This document shows, in pieces, positions 48,321 through 60,991 of a DNA stretch of 64,000 nucleotides. Positions within the stretch are counted from its first letter, which is position 1; the number at the start of each line of letters is the position of its first letter. Source of the DNA: Allodiplogaster sudhausi (lineage: Eukaryota > Nematoda > Chromadorea > Rhabditida > Diplogasteridae); contig CALZFC010000045.1 in the NCBI GenBank assembly GCA_945643635.1, positions 3,291,501 through 3,355,500 on the forward strand, in the 5' to 3' direction. A program made the position numbers and the translations under genes. The notes under the pieces are model-generated. The model ran no database searches. It had not been told where the DNA came from and saw only the letters and a list, made by a program, of their open reading frames with translations.

Positions 48321-49607
48321 CCCTTACAAGGACAGCAGGAATACAGGTATAAATATAATAAAGTGGTTGTCGCGGTGTTAACCTTAACTATACCACAAGC
48401 ATCGTATTGTGAAAGCTTGAACGGCATTGCATGTACATACGAAAACTTAATGCAGATATTAAACAAAGTGCAGTCAAGTCGGCATATGGCCTGAAGGATT
48501 TGTTAGAAACTTTTAAACAACCTATGTCAACGGTAACAGTTGGTGAAAATACAACTGAAACATCATACGTAACTAAAGGATACCGACATCCACGTTCAGA
48601 ACTCAGCTGAACGCACTTCAACTTTTGCCTGCTTGAAGGTCTTGGCAGTTTGCCAAAATATCGTAATCAATTCCCTGCGTAAAGACGTTTATTATTCATG
48701 GCTGACTATCTGCCTCGTTAACCGTGCAAACGAAGGTCAGACGACAGAGAGGATAGGGTCACACGTTAAAAATAAGTTGCTTGCGCGGGGACCCACTGGT
48801 TTCTATTTCTTAGTTCTGTTATTATCTTTGTAGAAAGTAGAAGTGTTCTTGAGAGTGCACTCACTCATTATCGTCTTCTGTGTCACCCTTTATATACGGA
48901 TAGTGTCTGTAGATATGCTCATCGCAATTCGTCGAGTTTTTGCAGTAGTTAAAAAATTCGTGTTCTCTAGTCTAATTACGAAAATTAGTCTCTAGCACCT
49001 TAAGGAGGTTATCTGTCTCTGTCCTGACTGCTTCTGTTGTTGTTTTATGAATGTCGTCTTAACACGCGCAAAAAAAACGTTGGAATTGTTTGTCGTTGCC
49101 AAGGTCATGTTAGGCATTGCTTTAAACATTTATTCAGAGAGCAGCTTGCATAAGTAGCAGCAGTTTACGTCATACTTGGAATTCTTTAGAAATGCGCATT
49201 AATGATCTCGTGTGCGATCGCCGCACTTGTAATGTTCCTCGATTATTACACAAAACTAAAATGCGAACGAGTAGGCTTAGGCGACAAAGACAACGAAATC
49301 ATGAGGAAAGTCATGAAAATGGGAGCGCGAGCCTGTAGAGAAAGTGAAGGGAAAAGGCATGAGAGCCAGTGAAAAGAAAGGAGAGAGATCGGGAAATGGC
49401 AATGACGATCTTGGGTTGACATGGTGCATGGGAGGGCAGAGGTGGCCACTGCACAATTATCCCTGCCACATCTTCATTTGTATCGTTTTCTTTTTTTTCC
49501 ATTTTAGCATTTAGAGGTCTTGCCGTAAGAAAGAGTTCCGCATGTTCGTCATACTGCCCTGTTGCAAGATGTATAAGACATATTTTAGTCCAACTGCTGA
49601 TTAAGGT
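48321..49607. other. Divergent promoter region between paracaspase and ONECUT gene
   Basis: About 1.3 kb separating two divergent genes. No coding frame with splice support. It must contain both promoters or 5' UTRs, but no defined element can be named. Confidence 0.5.
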
Positions 49608-52600
49608 ATGGAGAAAAGCCGGAGGCCGGCGACCGACTTTCTCCAGATTGACCCTTCCTCCACCTTCATGTCGGCCACATCGTCTCGCAATTTTGAGGTC
49701 CTTTTCTTAACCTTCTTTACCTTACGAATGACTCTCAAAATAAAGGTTTTTAAAATGTGTGTTAAAATTTTTTTACAGATTTGAGCAATTCTTTTAGACG
49801 CCATTTTGTTTTAAATATTTCTGTCGGCTGTTTAGTATTTTTAACTATAAATTTGCGCCTTCAAATGCTTCTTCCTTGATAATTTGATTCATTCCGTTGT
49901 GAGGATTTGCCGGAGAACTTTCTGGAGTCCATCAGTCCGCAGCAGTCGTCCTCTCAGCAGCCGATCCTTGCCCAGCTGGAGAGCAGTGCTGGCTCCTCTT
50001 CGGGTGCTCTCTCCTCTCCTCAACTCGCCTCCCTTGCTCCCATGAGTATCGCCTCGGAACAAGGGTTCGTTTATTACTTCACCATTGTTCTGCATATATT
50101 GGGTTTAGGTTGCCTCACTTTCCTTTGAACTGCTTAATGGGATTGGTTTCTTGAGCATTGTGTTTATTGTTAATAATTGTGGGTTTTCAGTGGTTCTTCG
50201 TACCAGTCCATCTACTTGGCCGCGATGAAGGATGACCACCACCAACTCTCTTCGATGCGACACGCGGCCTCCCCTCTCGAGAAGACAAAGTAATCGTGTC
50301 TTGAGATTCAATGACAAGGCTTCTTTAGTGGCTTTTCATTTCTCTGCAGCTTCGGGAGTGGCCCGGCCGGTCTGCTCTCCCCTCTCCACGTGGACGGCGC
50401 AGGCAGACGCGGCAGTGCTTCTGGCCCTTCTGGGGCGCAGTACAACCGAGGAGCTGCCGTCTACATAAAGGTTCTTATTCTATCTTAGACTACAAGGCTG
50501 CCAATGGAATGTGATACCTCTGAATATCTTGTTCACTGTTGGTAACCAGCATCCTATAAAAGACATGTTAAATATCTTTGCTTTATTGTAACTGGAATGT
50601 GGAGATCTCGTTTGTGTGCAGCTATCGCACCCGCTCAATTGCAAGTTAACCGGGATGCGCGTGTGTTGGAGAAGAGGAAAGAGAGAGAGAGGAGAGATTG
50701 CAGTGACAGAGAAATGATGATGGAGAGAGAGAGGTGAGAGAAAGAGAGGGTAGCCGAGGGGGCAGCTGAAAGCGGTACGAGCATGATTATAAATCACTGG
50801 CAAAACGATGCCGCTTCCCGCGCACTCGGCTGGCAAACAGATTCTCCGTTGTTGTGGACGCGCAGGAAATGAGAGCAGACTCGTGTTGTTCCCCTGGAAA
50901 GCAGCAGACTCACGCACCATTCAAAGAATTCAAACATATGTTATTGAGCTTGTGTAATAACAAAAACTTTCTCGTTTTTTTATTGCCATGCCGGAAATTG
51001 AATTAGCATTACCCATGCTGAGGATTTTTTTGAGGGGGAATGTAGTCGGAAGAATAAATTATGAGATGTTAAACCATTGAATTAAATTTTTAAGAAGCTA
51101 ACGAGGCCAACTTATCATTTCGCCCTAAAACCTGCTAACTTGTGTTTAGTGTGTTTGCTACTATAATTACAGTAAGAAGGGTTGTGGGTTCTTTTGCAGG
51201 AGGAAGACGATGCGGAAGGCGGCCTTGACTCTCCGGCCGCGTCGACCCACCACCACCATCTTCTCATGCCCCAAATGACATCCCAGGCTGATCTCGACCG
51301 GAATGACGCCACTCCCCCCGCCGTCAGCAACGTCGAACTCGCCAGCACCATGATCACTACCATACTCGGAGACCAGGTCGGCTCTCTTCCCAAATTATCT
51401 CCATTATCTACTTTTGGAAGCTGGACTGCTTGCTGATTGATAAAAAGTGTGAAAACATGCTTTAAAAGATAAGCAGTGGAGAAAGGTGTTGATGATTTGC
51501 GAAACGGACTCTGATGATGAAGGGTGATGTAATTCAGGCAGATTCGTCTCCCTCCCACGGTTATTCCTCGTCGACTCCGACTCTAACAAGGCTTCAAAAT
51601 ATCAAGCAGGTCATCTAATTTTGCCAAGCCGCAACAATAACTTGCTGATCAATTTTGTTTAAATTAAATGAAAGATAAGCTTATTTCACATAGTAAAATT
51701 ATCTTGATGATGTAGTGCAATTTTCTTTATCTTTTTTTAAACAGGATTCTGATGAGATGGGCTCGGTTGGAGGTGGCTTGAATGGAGCGACCCCCGAGAC
51801 GAGTTCATCCGCATACAACAGATACGTCTCTCCGACAACTCCTAGAGGTTTATATTCTTATTCTTCTTGCGTTACAAACTTCATAATGATTTATCGCAGG
51901 TGCAGGGTTGTGACTGGGTTGTAGTTGTGATTGTTGTTGTTCATTCTTCTGAATTGCGATTCACGAGCTGTTCTCAGTTATTCTCAAGCAGTTATTCATT
52001 GGAAGCGCATCTTGTAGCACGAGCAAAAGGAACGTCGAAAAGTGGAGTGCCTACTGAGGCTGGGACTTCTTCAGTGAAAGAGACCGCAGCCAGTCCCCCT
52101 CAACACACTCGACCGAGAGGTCTGGGGAGAGGAATGAACAGAGTGCTGTGCCCTGTCCGTCTCTGCCGTGCATGGCGAGGGGAGAGATCATGGAACCCTG
52201 GGAGAGAGTGCCAGAACTACTCGACTGATCCATCTCATTCATTTCCACCTTGCATGCAATTGACTGCTGTGCTGTGATGGAAACCAAGAATATCATGTGG
52301 CTTCAACTGGTTCTGCCAGTCTATTAATGACTAGAAAGTGATAACTGATAACTAATCAGAAATGTTCTTGCAGCAGCGTCCGCCTCTTCCTCCGTTGCGA
52401 AGCGAGTCTACTCTACCAAGGACACGAATGACCCGCTGAATGCAGAGATCGATGATGACATTTACATCGACACCAAGGTATGCTCTTCTCAATTTATCAT
52501 TCCTTTTCCTCTTCGCATCTCTCTATTATTGGTCCTTTTCCTATATCTGCTTTAAAAAGAAATGAATGAGAATGAAACACACGAAGTAGTGTTTTGATAA

Positions 52601-54120
52601 ATCGCGCATGGTGGGCTCTTGTTTTGAGGATCTCTGCAAGAGAATTGCGTACGAGTTGAAGCAGCACAGCATCCCGCAGGCCATATTCGCAGAGAGGATT
52701 CTTTGTCGGTGAGAGAACCATTTCAATATTTTTTGATGCATTATTTGCGGTTGAGAAAAAAATAAATGTGCAGTTTATTTATAGATTAATCCAAAAACAT
52801 GAGTATGGTAACATGAGTAATGCAGATCACAAGGAACGCTGTCGGATCTGTTGCGGAATCCGAAGCCGTGGAACAAGTTGAAGTCGGGTCGAGAGACCTT
52901 CCGGCGGATGTTCAACTGGGTGCAGCAGCCTCTCTCCATGCGACTCGGCATACTCGACATGTGCAACAAGAACGGTCGGGGTCAGTCGGCTGCTTCGCTC
53001 TCTTGAGCAGCCCGGCTTTTACCTCTTTTTTTTTTACTTTCTACTGTTTTAATAGTTAGTTCAATCTACGTCTCTTCTGCAGACATAGTCATTGTCATCG
53101 CAAGCATCTGGCCTAAAAAATAATTGATGCACTTCTGTGTTCTCTGTGAAATTAGAGAGGGAGAAGGCACTGCACACTTGTTTGAAACTCTGGTCGTTTT
53201 GTTATGTGGTACCAACTTGTGCGAGTCACTGGGGGTTTTTTTTTAAAGATTTTTCAAGTTATTTTTTTATTAATTAGGCCTATGGATTTTTTCGATTGCG
53301 ATTTTTAAACCCTTTATTCAAAACTTTAATTGTTGGTTTATGGGTCAAAGCTTTTTAATCAGCTGTTTCTGACTTGTTTTGAATTGACTTCATTATTTTC
53401 TTTCATTGCTTTACCGTTGTCTTCCTGTGTTTCTCTTCCACGCCCGTGTCATTTCCATGTCTTGTCTGTCTGGCTCGTGCTGTCACATCCATCAGGACAA
53501 CAGCATTTCTGAAGATGGTCAGGCCCTTTAAGGCTGTCCTTTCGTAGTATGAAGGAAGTGCTAGAGAGAGGGGAGAGCGAGAGAGCGCGAGAAAGAGAGA
53601 GAGACAGTGTGATTCAGGAGTGTGGCAAGCACGATTTCGTCGCTGCTCGCCCCACAATTCCTACATGTTCTCTACTCTTTCCGTCTTCTTTCTCATCTTC
53701 TTTTCATTCAGGCCTGTCGCATTCTTTTATTTCTTCGGTGTTACGCCTTCTTCTCCAGTCTCGATGCTGCTTCTTTTCTCTCTTTCTCTCTCTCTCTCTC
53801 TTTCCTTCGAAAGTACTCACCTCGCGCCATTGGCAGTGGCTTGGCTAGTCTCTAATCTCTCGACTCTCTCCGTTTCGAGTGATGTCTTATCTCTTCCCTT
53901 CTGCCGCCAGTTCTCCCCTCTTCCATCAGCCGCTCTCGTCATTCTTCTCTACTTGTCTGGGCCCTCCATCCCTGCCGCACTCTCTCGTTTCCTCCATCTT
54001 CTCTACTGTTCTGTTCTTGGCTTTGGACGTAAACAAGGCTCTCGTGCTTCTCGCTCATGCTCTGCGCTTCTCCTCTCTCACTTTCTTGCTTTCTCTCCTT
54101 ACACTTGGCAGCTTCCGTGC

Positions 54121-54173
<53 letters not shown>

Positions 54174-56895
54174 CTTTCTCCCTCGTCCTCGCTCTGCTCC
54201 GTATTCCTGTGGCAGTCTCCCTCGTCTTCTCCTTCCTTCCTCGCTCCTCCACCTTACAAGACTTGTTCATCTTCCACCAGTCTTGCTTTATTGCCTGGGG
54301 ACCAAGGCTTGAGATATCCACGTGGACTGAAACAGTGCATATCGAAAAAAGAAATGCAGTGATAACATGACTTAAGTGTGAGACTTTCTAGAATTTTTTT
54401 AAAGAATTTGCGCAAGAGAATTTGAGGAAAGAAAAAATTTAGTTACGAAATAACTGAATTGACTGCGCAGAGAAAGCGCACGTGAAGAAGGATTCACTGC
54501 TTGCTCTTTATTGAAGTAAACCAGCGATTCGCTTTCTTATAGTCAATTCGGTCATTTTAGGAGAAAATGCCGACGATCTTATGAATATAGTTTTCATGCT
54601 GTTTTCCACGGCAATGAAAAAAATGGTTGTAGATGGAGAAGACGGGTCGAACGGGAAGATCGCGGGGACTCTGTCGGCAGTGCTGCCCGGGCTGTCCCCG
54701 CCCACTCCGGCGCAGAACGTGCGGCACGCGTCCAGGAATCGCGCGCACGGCGGAGATGGAGAGGCTCCCAGCACGAAAAGGCCACGACTCGTCTTCACTG
54801 ACATCCAGAAGAGGACGCTTCAGGTTACAAAGGAACTTCACTATCTAACCATGAGCCAATTGTTTTTCTTTTTCTTTTTTAAATCTGTTTTTTTTTCACT
54901 TGAAACGTAGTATAAGCACGTGCTGTTCCTCGATGCCGCTAGTACCAGTTGTTCAACAATGCGACCATTTGCAATGACATGGGAACTTTGAACATCGGAA
55001 AAAGGAGAATGTTGAGAAAATTGTGCTTTTCAATTTTCTGAAAAAACTGGAGAAATTTAAGTGAATTGGATATACTAGTAATATTTCAGCGTATTATGAT
55101 TCTTCCAGAGTGTTTCTGCGCGAGGAAAGAACTGGTAGATGAAGGGTTTAAGGATGTATTCATCCCAGTCACTCCCACTCCTTTACAAAGTGCTGCTTGC
55201 AGGCGATCTTCAAAGAGACGCAGCGCCCCTCGCGGGAGATGCAGCAGACGATCGCCGAGCACCTCCGCCTCGACCTCTCGACCGTCGCCAACTTCTTCAT
55301 GAATGCCCGTCGCCGCTCCCGAATTGGCCCGGGCGACACGGACGAGCCCGCGCCTTACCAGCAGGTGCTGCCACTCCCCGTCCCCTTCTCTCCCCTTCCC
55401 AGTCCTAAGCGTCCCTACCGATTTCTTACCCTGGATGCGAATGGTGCCCGCAAGCTCAGCAAAGATCCGCCGATCTTTACTTTGGATGAAGTGGATGTAG
55501 ATGACAACGACGTGTTGGCGGAGTTAGCTGCGCGGGTGACTCGTCATCTCCATGGCCCCACTCACTCACTCAATGCTACCTGCTTTGATTTCTCTTAATA
55601 ACCTTGTTTTCTGCTTCTGCCTAGGACAAAACAAATTAAGCGGAAGATTTTAAACATATCACTTAAAGTACCCAAGTCCTATAGGGATTAATTAATCCTC
55701 CGTTTGCTTTTGTGATCGTGCACCCAGATTACTCCTTTGTTACACGTTTTCTCCTTTGTTGACATACAGCTTTGCACGAATGTTCTGTCATTGTTGTGCT
55801 TCACGGCTATCCTTCGTTATGTTGGCCAAATTTTACCGATTTTTTCAGGCTTTTAGTTTCGAGCTTGGTATGTTTGCACAGTTCCCACCTCAGAGCACTC
55901 GTTGGTTTTGCTCTCCTTTTGACATGAATTCAACATCACTCCTCCCGTTATTCCCCACACGTGTTGTTGATCTCCTCTCACTTCCCCTCTGCTGCATGGT
56001 GTGTGCATGTTACATGTTAATCCACTGCAGTGATGCGCTAATAAAATGTGAGCTTTCATTTTATTATACGTTTGTTGTCCTACATGAAGGTTTTTCTCCT
56101 ATGTGTTATAGAATACTGGCATTTTACTGTGAGCTTCTTGTTGATAACTTAGATAGTGGATTGTGGGTCCTGTCTGCTTTCTATGTGCTCGCTCCTTTTC
56201 TACTTTCGTTACTTCACTATACTCCCTGCGTTGAAAGGTGAAAAGATGAGCAATTGTGGGGCGTGTTCCTGTCTATCCTGGATGGGTTTCCTTTCCCTCC
56301 TTGGAAACTCTTCTCTTTCAGCTCCGCCCCATCACTCCTCCACCCGACTCCCCTCCCCGCCCCGTCGCCCGCCCTCGCACTTCCTCCACTCGCCAGCCGG
56401 CCTCCGCTGCCCACATCGAGTCCTCCGTCTCCTCCGTCTGCGAGGATGCGATCGCGTACTCGCGTGGCCGCAACGCGACCGCGCCGCGTCTTGCAGGGGG
56501 AGTCGATGACGGAAGCGGCGCTCTCGATGCCGACTTTAAAGTCAGTTTAACGAGGAACATTTCTTATACAGTTATTCTTTGCATTGGTATTACTCGATAA
56601 TGTTGAATGGGTTTTTGCGTAGGTATATGTCTTTTTTCTCCTAATTTTCATAAGAAAGGAATGTATTCAGGAGGAGCTGAACTCGTCTCCATTGGACGTG
56701 GCTATCAAAGAAGAGGATCTGTGTGAAGACATGATTGGATCGGGAGAAGACCCTCGTTTGTCGGCCGACCAAGAAGAGTCTAAGAGAGAAGAGGAAGAAG
56801 AAGAGGACGACGAAGAAGAGGGCCATGCCAATGGCGCCTCCTCTTCTCGCCATTCCTCCACTCTCACTCCCTCCGTAGCTCTCAGCGAAGCATGA
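49608..56895 (+). CDS. ONECUT-class CUT/homeodomain transcription factor
   Basis: DNA-binding nuclear regulator. Exons: 49608-49697, 49904-50064, 50191-50289, 50350-50470, 51200-51376, 51538-51609, 51745-51847, 52374-52477, 52629-52708, 52826-52974, 54633-54823, 55203-55364, 56322-56540 and 56671-56895. The first seven encode a Ser/Gln/His-rich N-terminus. The single CUT domain spans exons 8-10 (IDTKDLCKRIAYELKQHSIP, then SQGTLSDLLRNPKPWNKLKS, GRETFRRMFNWVQQP). The homeodomain is split between exons 11 and 12 (KRPRLVFTDIQKRTLQ, AIFKETQRPSREMQQTIAEH, LDLSTVANFFMNARRRS); one CUT plus this homeodomain, with FFMNARRR in helix 3, is the ONECUT/HNF6 signature. The last exons are Pro-rich and then very acidic, ending SVALSEA. 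The start was chosen because MEKSRRPATDFLQ joins in phase 0 to exon 2. A 1.66-kb intron separates CUT from homeodomain. Related C. elegans genes include ceh-48 and ceh-38; which one this matches cannot be decided here. Confidence 0.93.
52975..54632 (+). other. Long ONECUT intron with CT arrays
   Basis: Intron between the CUT-domain exon ending at 52974 and the homeodomain exon starting at 54633. It contains GA (53560-53605) and CT (53778-53805, 54124-54175) tracts and long meaningless open frames over 53620-54370. Confidence 0.8.
54124..54175 (+). repeat. (CT)n microsatellite in ONECUT intron
   Basis: Nearly pure CT run of about 50 bp. Confidence 0.92.
55203..55598 (+). CDS. Possible alternative 3' terminal exon of ONECUT gene
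   Basis: If the donor after 55364 is not used, the homeodomain frame stays open for another 77 codons, to a stop at 55596-55598. That extension reads like coding sequence (RPYRFLTLDANGARKLSKDP, then FTLDEVDVDDNDVLAELAAR) rather than intron, with an acidic patch like that of the main C-terminus. It would replace the Pro-rich and acidic tail encoded at 56322-56895. Confidence 0.5.
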   Translation, partial: AIFKETQRPSREMQQTIAEHLRLDLSTVANFFMNARRRSRIGPGDTDEPAPYQQVLPLPVPFSPLPSPKRPYRFLTLDANGARKLSKDPPIFTLDEVDVDDNDVLAELAARVTRHLHGPTHSLNATCFDFS

Positions 56896-57123
56896 TATTC
56901 AGGTATACGGTCCTTTCTTGTCAACCAGAATACGGTAGCTGCTGCTTCTCGCCTCCCTCTTCTGCTTGTCATGCGTGTCTGTCTCTCCCTCTCTCTTCAA
57001 TGCTGCGCTCTCTCCTTCAGCCCGGTGCTTCTCATTTCTTCAAATGCCCATATAATTTCTCACTTGGAATACAATCAAATGGATAATTGAGAATTAGCAA
57101 GTGAGTTACTCTACCCTCGCCTC

Positions 57124-57158
<35 letters not shown>

Positions 57159-60100
57159 CATCTATCTATCTATCTATGCCTGAAATGTAGCTGCTGTCGC
57201 CATGCCTCACCGCCCTTGTGTCTACGGTCCTTCCTCGTACCTCAATTCATTAATCCCACTCCCCTTCACGCATTTTCGATTTCCTATTATGTACCCTCAA
57301 TCCTAGAAATTTTATAATTCCTCATTACTGAAGATAACATTGAGAGATGAGGATGGTTAATCAGGGTTAGATGGATAGATCGGAATTCTACGAATCAGTA
57401 GCAGATGTATTCAAGGAGAATTTCCCGTTTTCTCTCGTGCTCATCAAAAAGACTACAAGAAGGTGGCGGCTCTGCCATGCCGATTTTCCTCTACTGGTTT
57501 CTTCTCTCTTCTCTCACAATCCATTTCTTCTCTTATCTGCTTGTCTCTTTTCAATTCGGAGGTTTGAGACCTTATCTTATCCGCAACCTTATCGAACCCT
57601 AGTTTCATACCCTAATCGTTTGCGGACCACGTTTTATAAGTGCCCTGAGTTGATGAGGCCCTTTGGAAAGAGCCAGGAGAAGAATCTATTATTCTTAGTA
57701 TAATCCTCGTAATTCTGGGAGCCATTCTGTCTTGTCTCTCCATAGATAGCTGCTGCTTTCCCCAAGCCCGAAATGTATTCCAAACTGCTTAGTGGGTATC
57801 GAAGTGTTGTCTCTCATTTGATCGGTTTCTTCTCATTCTATTGCCCTTGTCATGTTCTGCCTACTTTTTCTTCATTTAACTCCAGTAATATTGATTAATC
57901 GTCTAGCGATGCGGCGTTGTTAGTGTTTTATATACAACATTGCTATCTCGTCAGCCTGTTTCGTGATCTTGGATATGTACGACTCTTATTATTCTGTTCT
58001 ATGCACACTCGCCTGCAAATAATTAAAGTATATTGCATGGACATATATCGGCGAATAGAAAATATGCATCATTTTGGCCCTGTTTGTCGTGAGAGCGATA
58101 GTTGTTCAGATTATATGACTTGCAAGAGAAAATTAATTTGACACTTTCCCATCTTCATAACTTTGTTCATTGAAGTAGAAAAAAGATCTTCTGCTCTGCT
58201 TAATTTTCTTAGTTTTTCCAACGGTGTTGTTTGTTTTGTGGGTTGTCACTTTCTTTTGTGAGGGCCTTTCCATAGTCTCTTCAGTCCCTGCCCCAATATT
58301 AATAACTAATTGAATAATGAATGCATTTTGTACTGTATGTATTCCCGGCTGGCCGTTGAAAGAGAAGGTAGAAGGAGTTTCTTCCTACTCGGCCCAGCCA
58401 TAATTGCTTGTAGTCGCGTAACGTAGTTTTCTTTTTGTCTTGTCTTCAAAATGGAGAAGCAGCTCTCTCCCTCGCTCTCTGCGCATTATTAAATGTGGAT
58501 GGTTGTATTCGCTATGTTTGCACAAGATAAATTGTTCATAAACCATTACTTATGCTCAAATTTGATCAATGTGGTTTTATTTTTTATTTTTTGGAAAAAT
58601 ATCATCAGGATTTTAAAGTGACGATCTCAAATATTTCATTGTGATGAATGTGTTGACGTGATTCTCGCGGAATAGTTGGAGTGTGCTCTCTTTAGAAGAA
58701 GTTTGAAGAAAGAAGTTATGAGAATCTCGCTTCTTAGAGTGGTAGCAGAAGGGAAGAGAAGAATCCTTGAAAAGGGGAATAAAGCACATTCACTGCTCAG
58801 GACTTTAAGGGATTTATTAGATCTTTGGAAAGAAATATAGCAGATAAGGATAGTCATTTCACTGCTTAAAATTAACTCACTCCAGAAGTTCTCATGATGC
58901 TGCGGTAACCGCAGGCAGGTTTTTTTGGTTTCACTTTTGAAAACGACTTCTTGGTGGAGCAACCACCTTCTAGAATGACTCAAGCGTTGTCACTTTACCT
59001 CCTCGATTACTGATCGTTAGGTTTGTTTTGCAGAGCAAAAAGGGAAATACAAGGGAGCAGCGATTGGGGGGGCGAAAATTTTGGGGCCGGGTTAGCCATC
59101 TGTCCTGTGGGTGCCCTCCACCTCTGCGAGGCCAAGCAGATCCGCGACCAGAATGGCCTTATCTGGCCTCCATTCTCCTCTGTACTGCCGAGTGCTCCCT
59201 TTCTCTCGCCCCCTGCCCTTGCTCTCCGTCTCTCACTCTGTATAACTCTCTCACTCGTTCTCCATCGCTCTCATCAGACTCCATCATCTCACTCCATTCT
59301 CGCTCCTAATTCTTTCTCCACCTCTTTTTACTGCCAAAATTTTTTTTATTTATTTTTGTTTGTCGTTAAAATAATTCTGATATATTGATATATTTTGAAT
59401 GAAACTTTAAACGGTAACGTGACAAAAAAAATACAGATACATATAAGACAGTGTGAATTAAAAAGTTTGATTTTTCTCTGCATTTTCCAGTTTTGCTGTT
59501 ATTTTTGGCAAGCAAATTTGCCAGTTTTCAAACCCAACTATTATGCCATGGCAATTTATACGATTGTCAAGAATGTCACCAAGGTTTATTCATCATTTTT
59601 TATCATGCCAAAATCAACAGCTGTCTAAAATGGCAAAAACAGCCTAACCAAAGAAGATACGAGTCAAATGTGTCGAGGCAAAATTGTACAAGTCTAAAAA
59701 AATCATGGCACAGAAAATGGTCGAAAAATTTGTCACAGCCTCTCGAGGAGGAGTGGGCCTTCTTGGCAAAAAAAGCAGCTGATAAATCTGCCAAGACTAC
59801 TTTCCAGAATTGAACAACCGCTAAATTTGCCAAGCCAAAATATTAGAGTGAAAAATTTGCCAAATCAGCTTGCCAATTTTGACGGCTAGCAGAAATGGCA
59901 TGGCAGTTTAAACAGGCGTCAAAAAAGTCCGGCAAATTTGATGGCTATCAAAATTGGCAAGGCATTTTTTTACGGTTGTCAAAACTGGCTCGTCATTTTC
60001 AACGACCGTCAAATTTGGCCAAAGGTCGTAATTTCAACATCGGACCAATTAAAACAAAGTGCTAGAAAAATGGAGTATGGAACAGCAGAAAATTAGTGAA

Positions 60101-60198
60101 ATTATAATGTTAACTATTCAAAAATCAGCTCAAGCAGTAAGTGGACTTATCAATTATATAACGGACAAACATGAATTCAAAGTGAATCCATCCTCTTC
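56896..60198. other. Intergenic, few signals
   Basis: 3' flank of the ONECUT gene, with a CT tract and ATCT repeats at 57125-57177. One exon-like piece follows an acceptor TTTTGCAG at 59026-59033 and reads GAGLAICPVGALHLCEAKQI in one frame, but nothing joins to it and I do not recognise it. The part from 59480 to 60020 is a degenerate repeat array. No supported gene. Confidence 0.45.
59480..60025. repeat. Degenerate array of TTTGCCA/TTGGCAA motifs
   Basis: The heptamers TTTGCCA, TTGGCAA or close variants recur about every 20-40 bp, in both orientations, often next to GACGG or GTCAAAA (for example TTTGACGGCTAGCAGAAATG and GTCAAAATTGGCAAGG-like words). This looks like an old, diverged tandem repeat of roughly 30 bp containing a small palindrome. 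Confidence 0.6.
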
Positions 60199-60991
60199 TC
60201 AACTGATTCCAAGCCTCATTGAATCGGTCCCCATTGGTCTTCTTCCTCCTCCCCATCTTCCAACGTTGCTGGAAATGTCGCGTATCAGCTCACGTATGGT
60301 CTTGACAGCGTCGGCAATGGCGTTGTCATCTCCGCTCAGCAGCACAACGCGGCCAGTCGACTTTGGAGCGCAGTGACCTGAAATTCTCTTTCATTATTCT
60401 TCATTCACATTTTGTGCCCGTTCTTCTTCTTTTACGATAGAACTCTAAGCAGGAGTTTTGACTATACTACAGTACCATATCTTTCAGTTTTGACTATACT
60501 ACCGTACTATATCTTTCAGTTTTGACTATACTACCGTACTATATCTTTCAGTTTTGACTATACTACCGTACTATATCTTTCAGTTTTGACTATTCTACCG
60601 TACTATATCTTTCAGTTTTGACTATACTACCGTACTATATCTTTAAGTTTTGACTATTCTACCGTACTATATCTTTCAGTTTTGACTATACTACCGTACT
60701 ATATCTTTCAGTTTTGACTATACTACCGTACTATATCTTAAAAAAATATTTTATTTAATAAAAAACCGACAACTTAATCGCTATAACCATTCACACCTAC
60801 AGTATCATAGGAAAAGTAAACGTTTAAAAACATTCTGAGCCCCCCCCCCACATCCCCCTTAATAAATAAAATGCATTTTCAGAATAACCTTTAATAATAG
60901 AGTACCTCGGTTATCTTGAGTGGCCGGGGTGGCCGAAGTCATCTCCGACTTCACTGAACGGCCGCTGTCTTGGCGCCGCTTTCCATTCGTT
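60199..60991 (-). CDS. 3' exons of a possible KH-type RNA-binding protein
   Basis: Two minus-strand exons join in phase: 60991-60906 (acceptor TATTCCAG, donor GTACTC) and 60377-60199 (acceptor AATTTCAG). The last exon reads APKSTGRVVLLSGDDNAIAD, then AVKTIRELIRDISSNV, a Gly/Arg-rich GRWGGGRRP and a stop at 60199. The pattern strand-sG-x(3)-A-I-x-x-A-V-x-x-I resembles the end of a KH domain, and the Gly/Arg tail suits an RNA-binding protein; both are inferences. The exon before it is Ser/Thr/Lys-rich (TNGKRRQDSGRSVKSEM). Further 5' exons may lie in the repeated 61.4-62.35 kb segment (61860-61930, 62275-62360), but phases there do not join cleanly. A 32-bp satellite occupies the intron between the two exons. 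Confidence 0.45.
60455..60742 (+). repeat. 32-bp tandem repeat, nine copies
   Basis: Unit begins GTTTTGACTATACTACCGTA and ends CTATATCTTTCA. Copies start at 60455, 60487, 60519, 60551, 60583, 60615, 60647, 60679 and 60711. The first and the last are slightly diverged, as expected at the edges of an array; inner copies are nearly identical. Confidence 0.95.

Noticed and set aside
49601..49804. Lys/Arg-rich open frame on minus
   Set aside because: Opposite the first ONECUT exon (49608-49697), which joins in phase to exon 2 and is better supported.
53620..54312. 230-codon open frame on plus
   Set aside because: Lies in the ONECUT intron and is produced by pyrimidine tracts; the neighbouring frames are also open for the same reason.
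59023..59160. Conserved exon reading GAGLAICPVGALHLCEAKQI
   Set aside because: A good acceptor precedes it, but no partner exon, no donor and no family could be found; the other frames are also open.
60455..60742. CRISPR-like array
   Set aside because: The 32-bp units are contiguous without unique spacers and the genome is eukaryotic; it is an ordinary tandem repeat.
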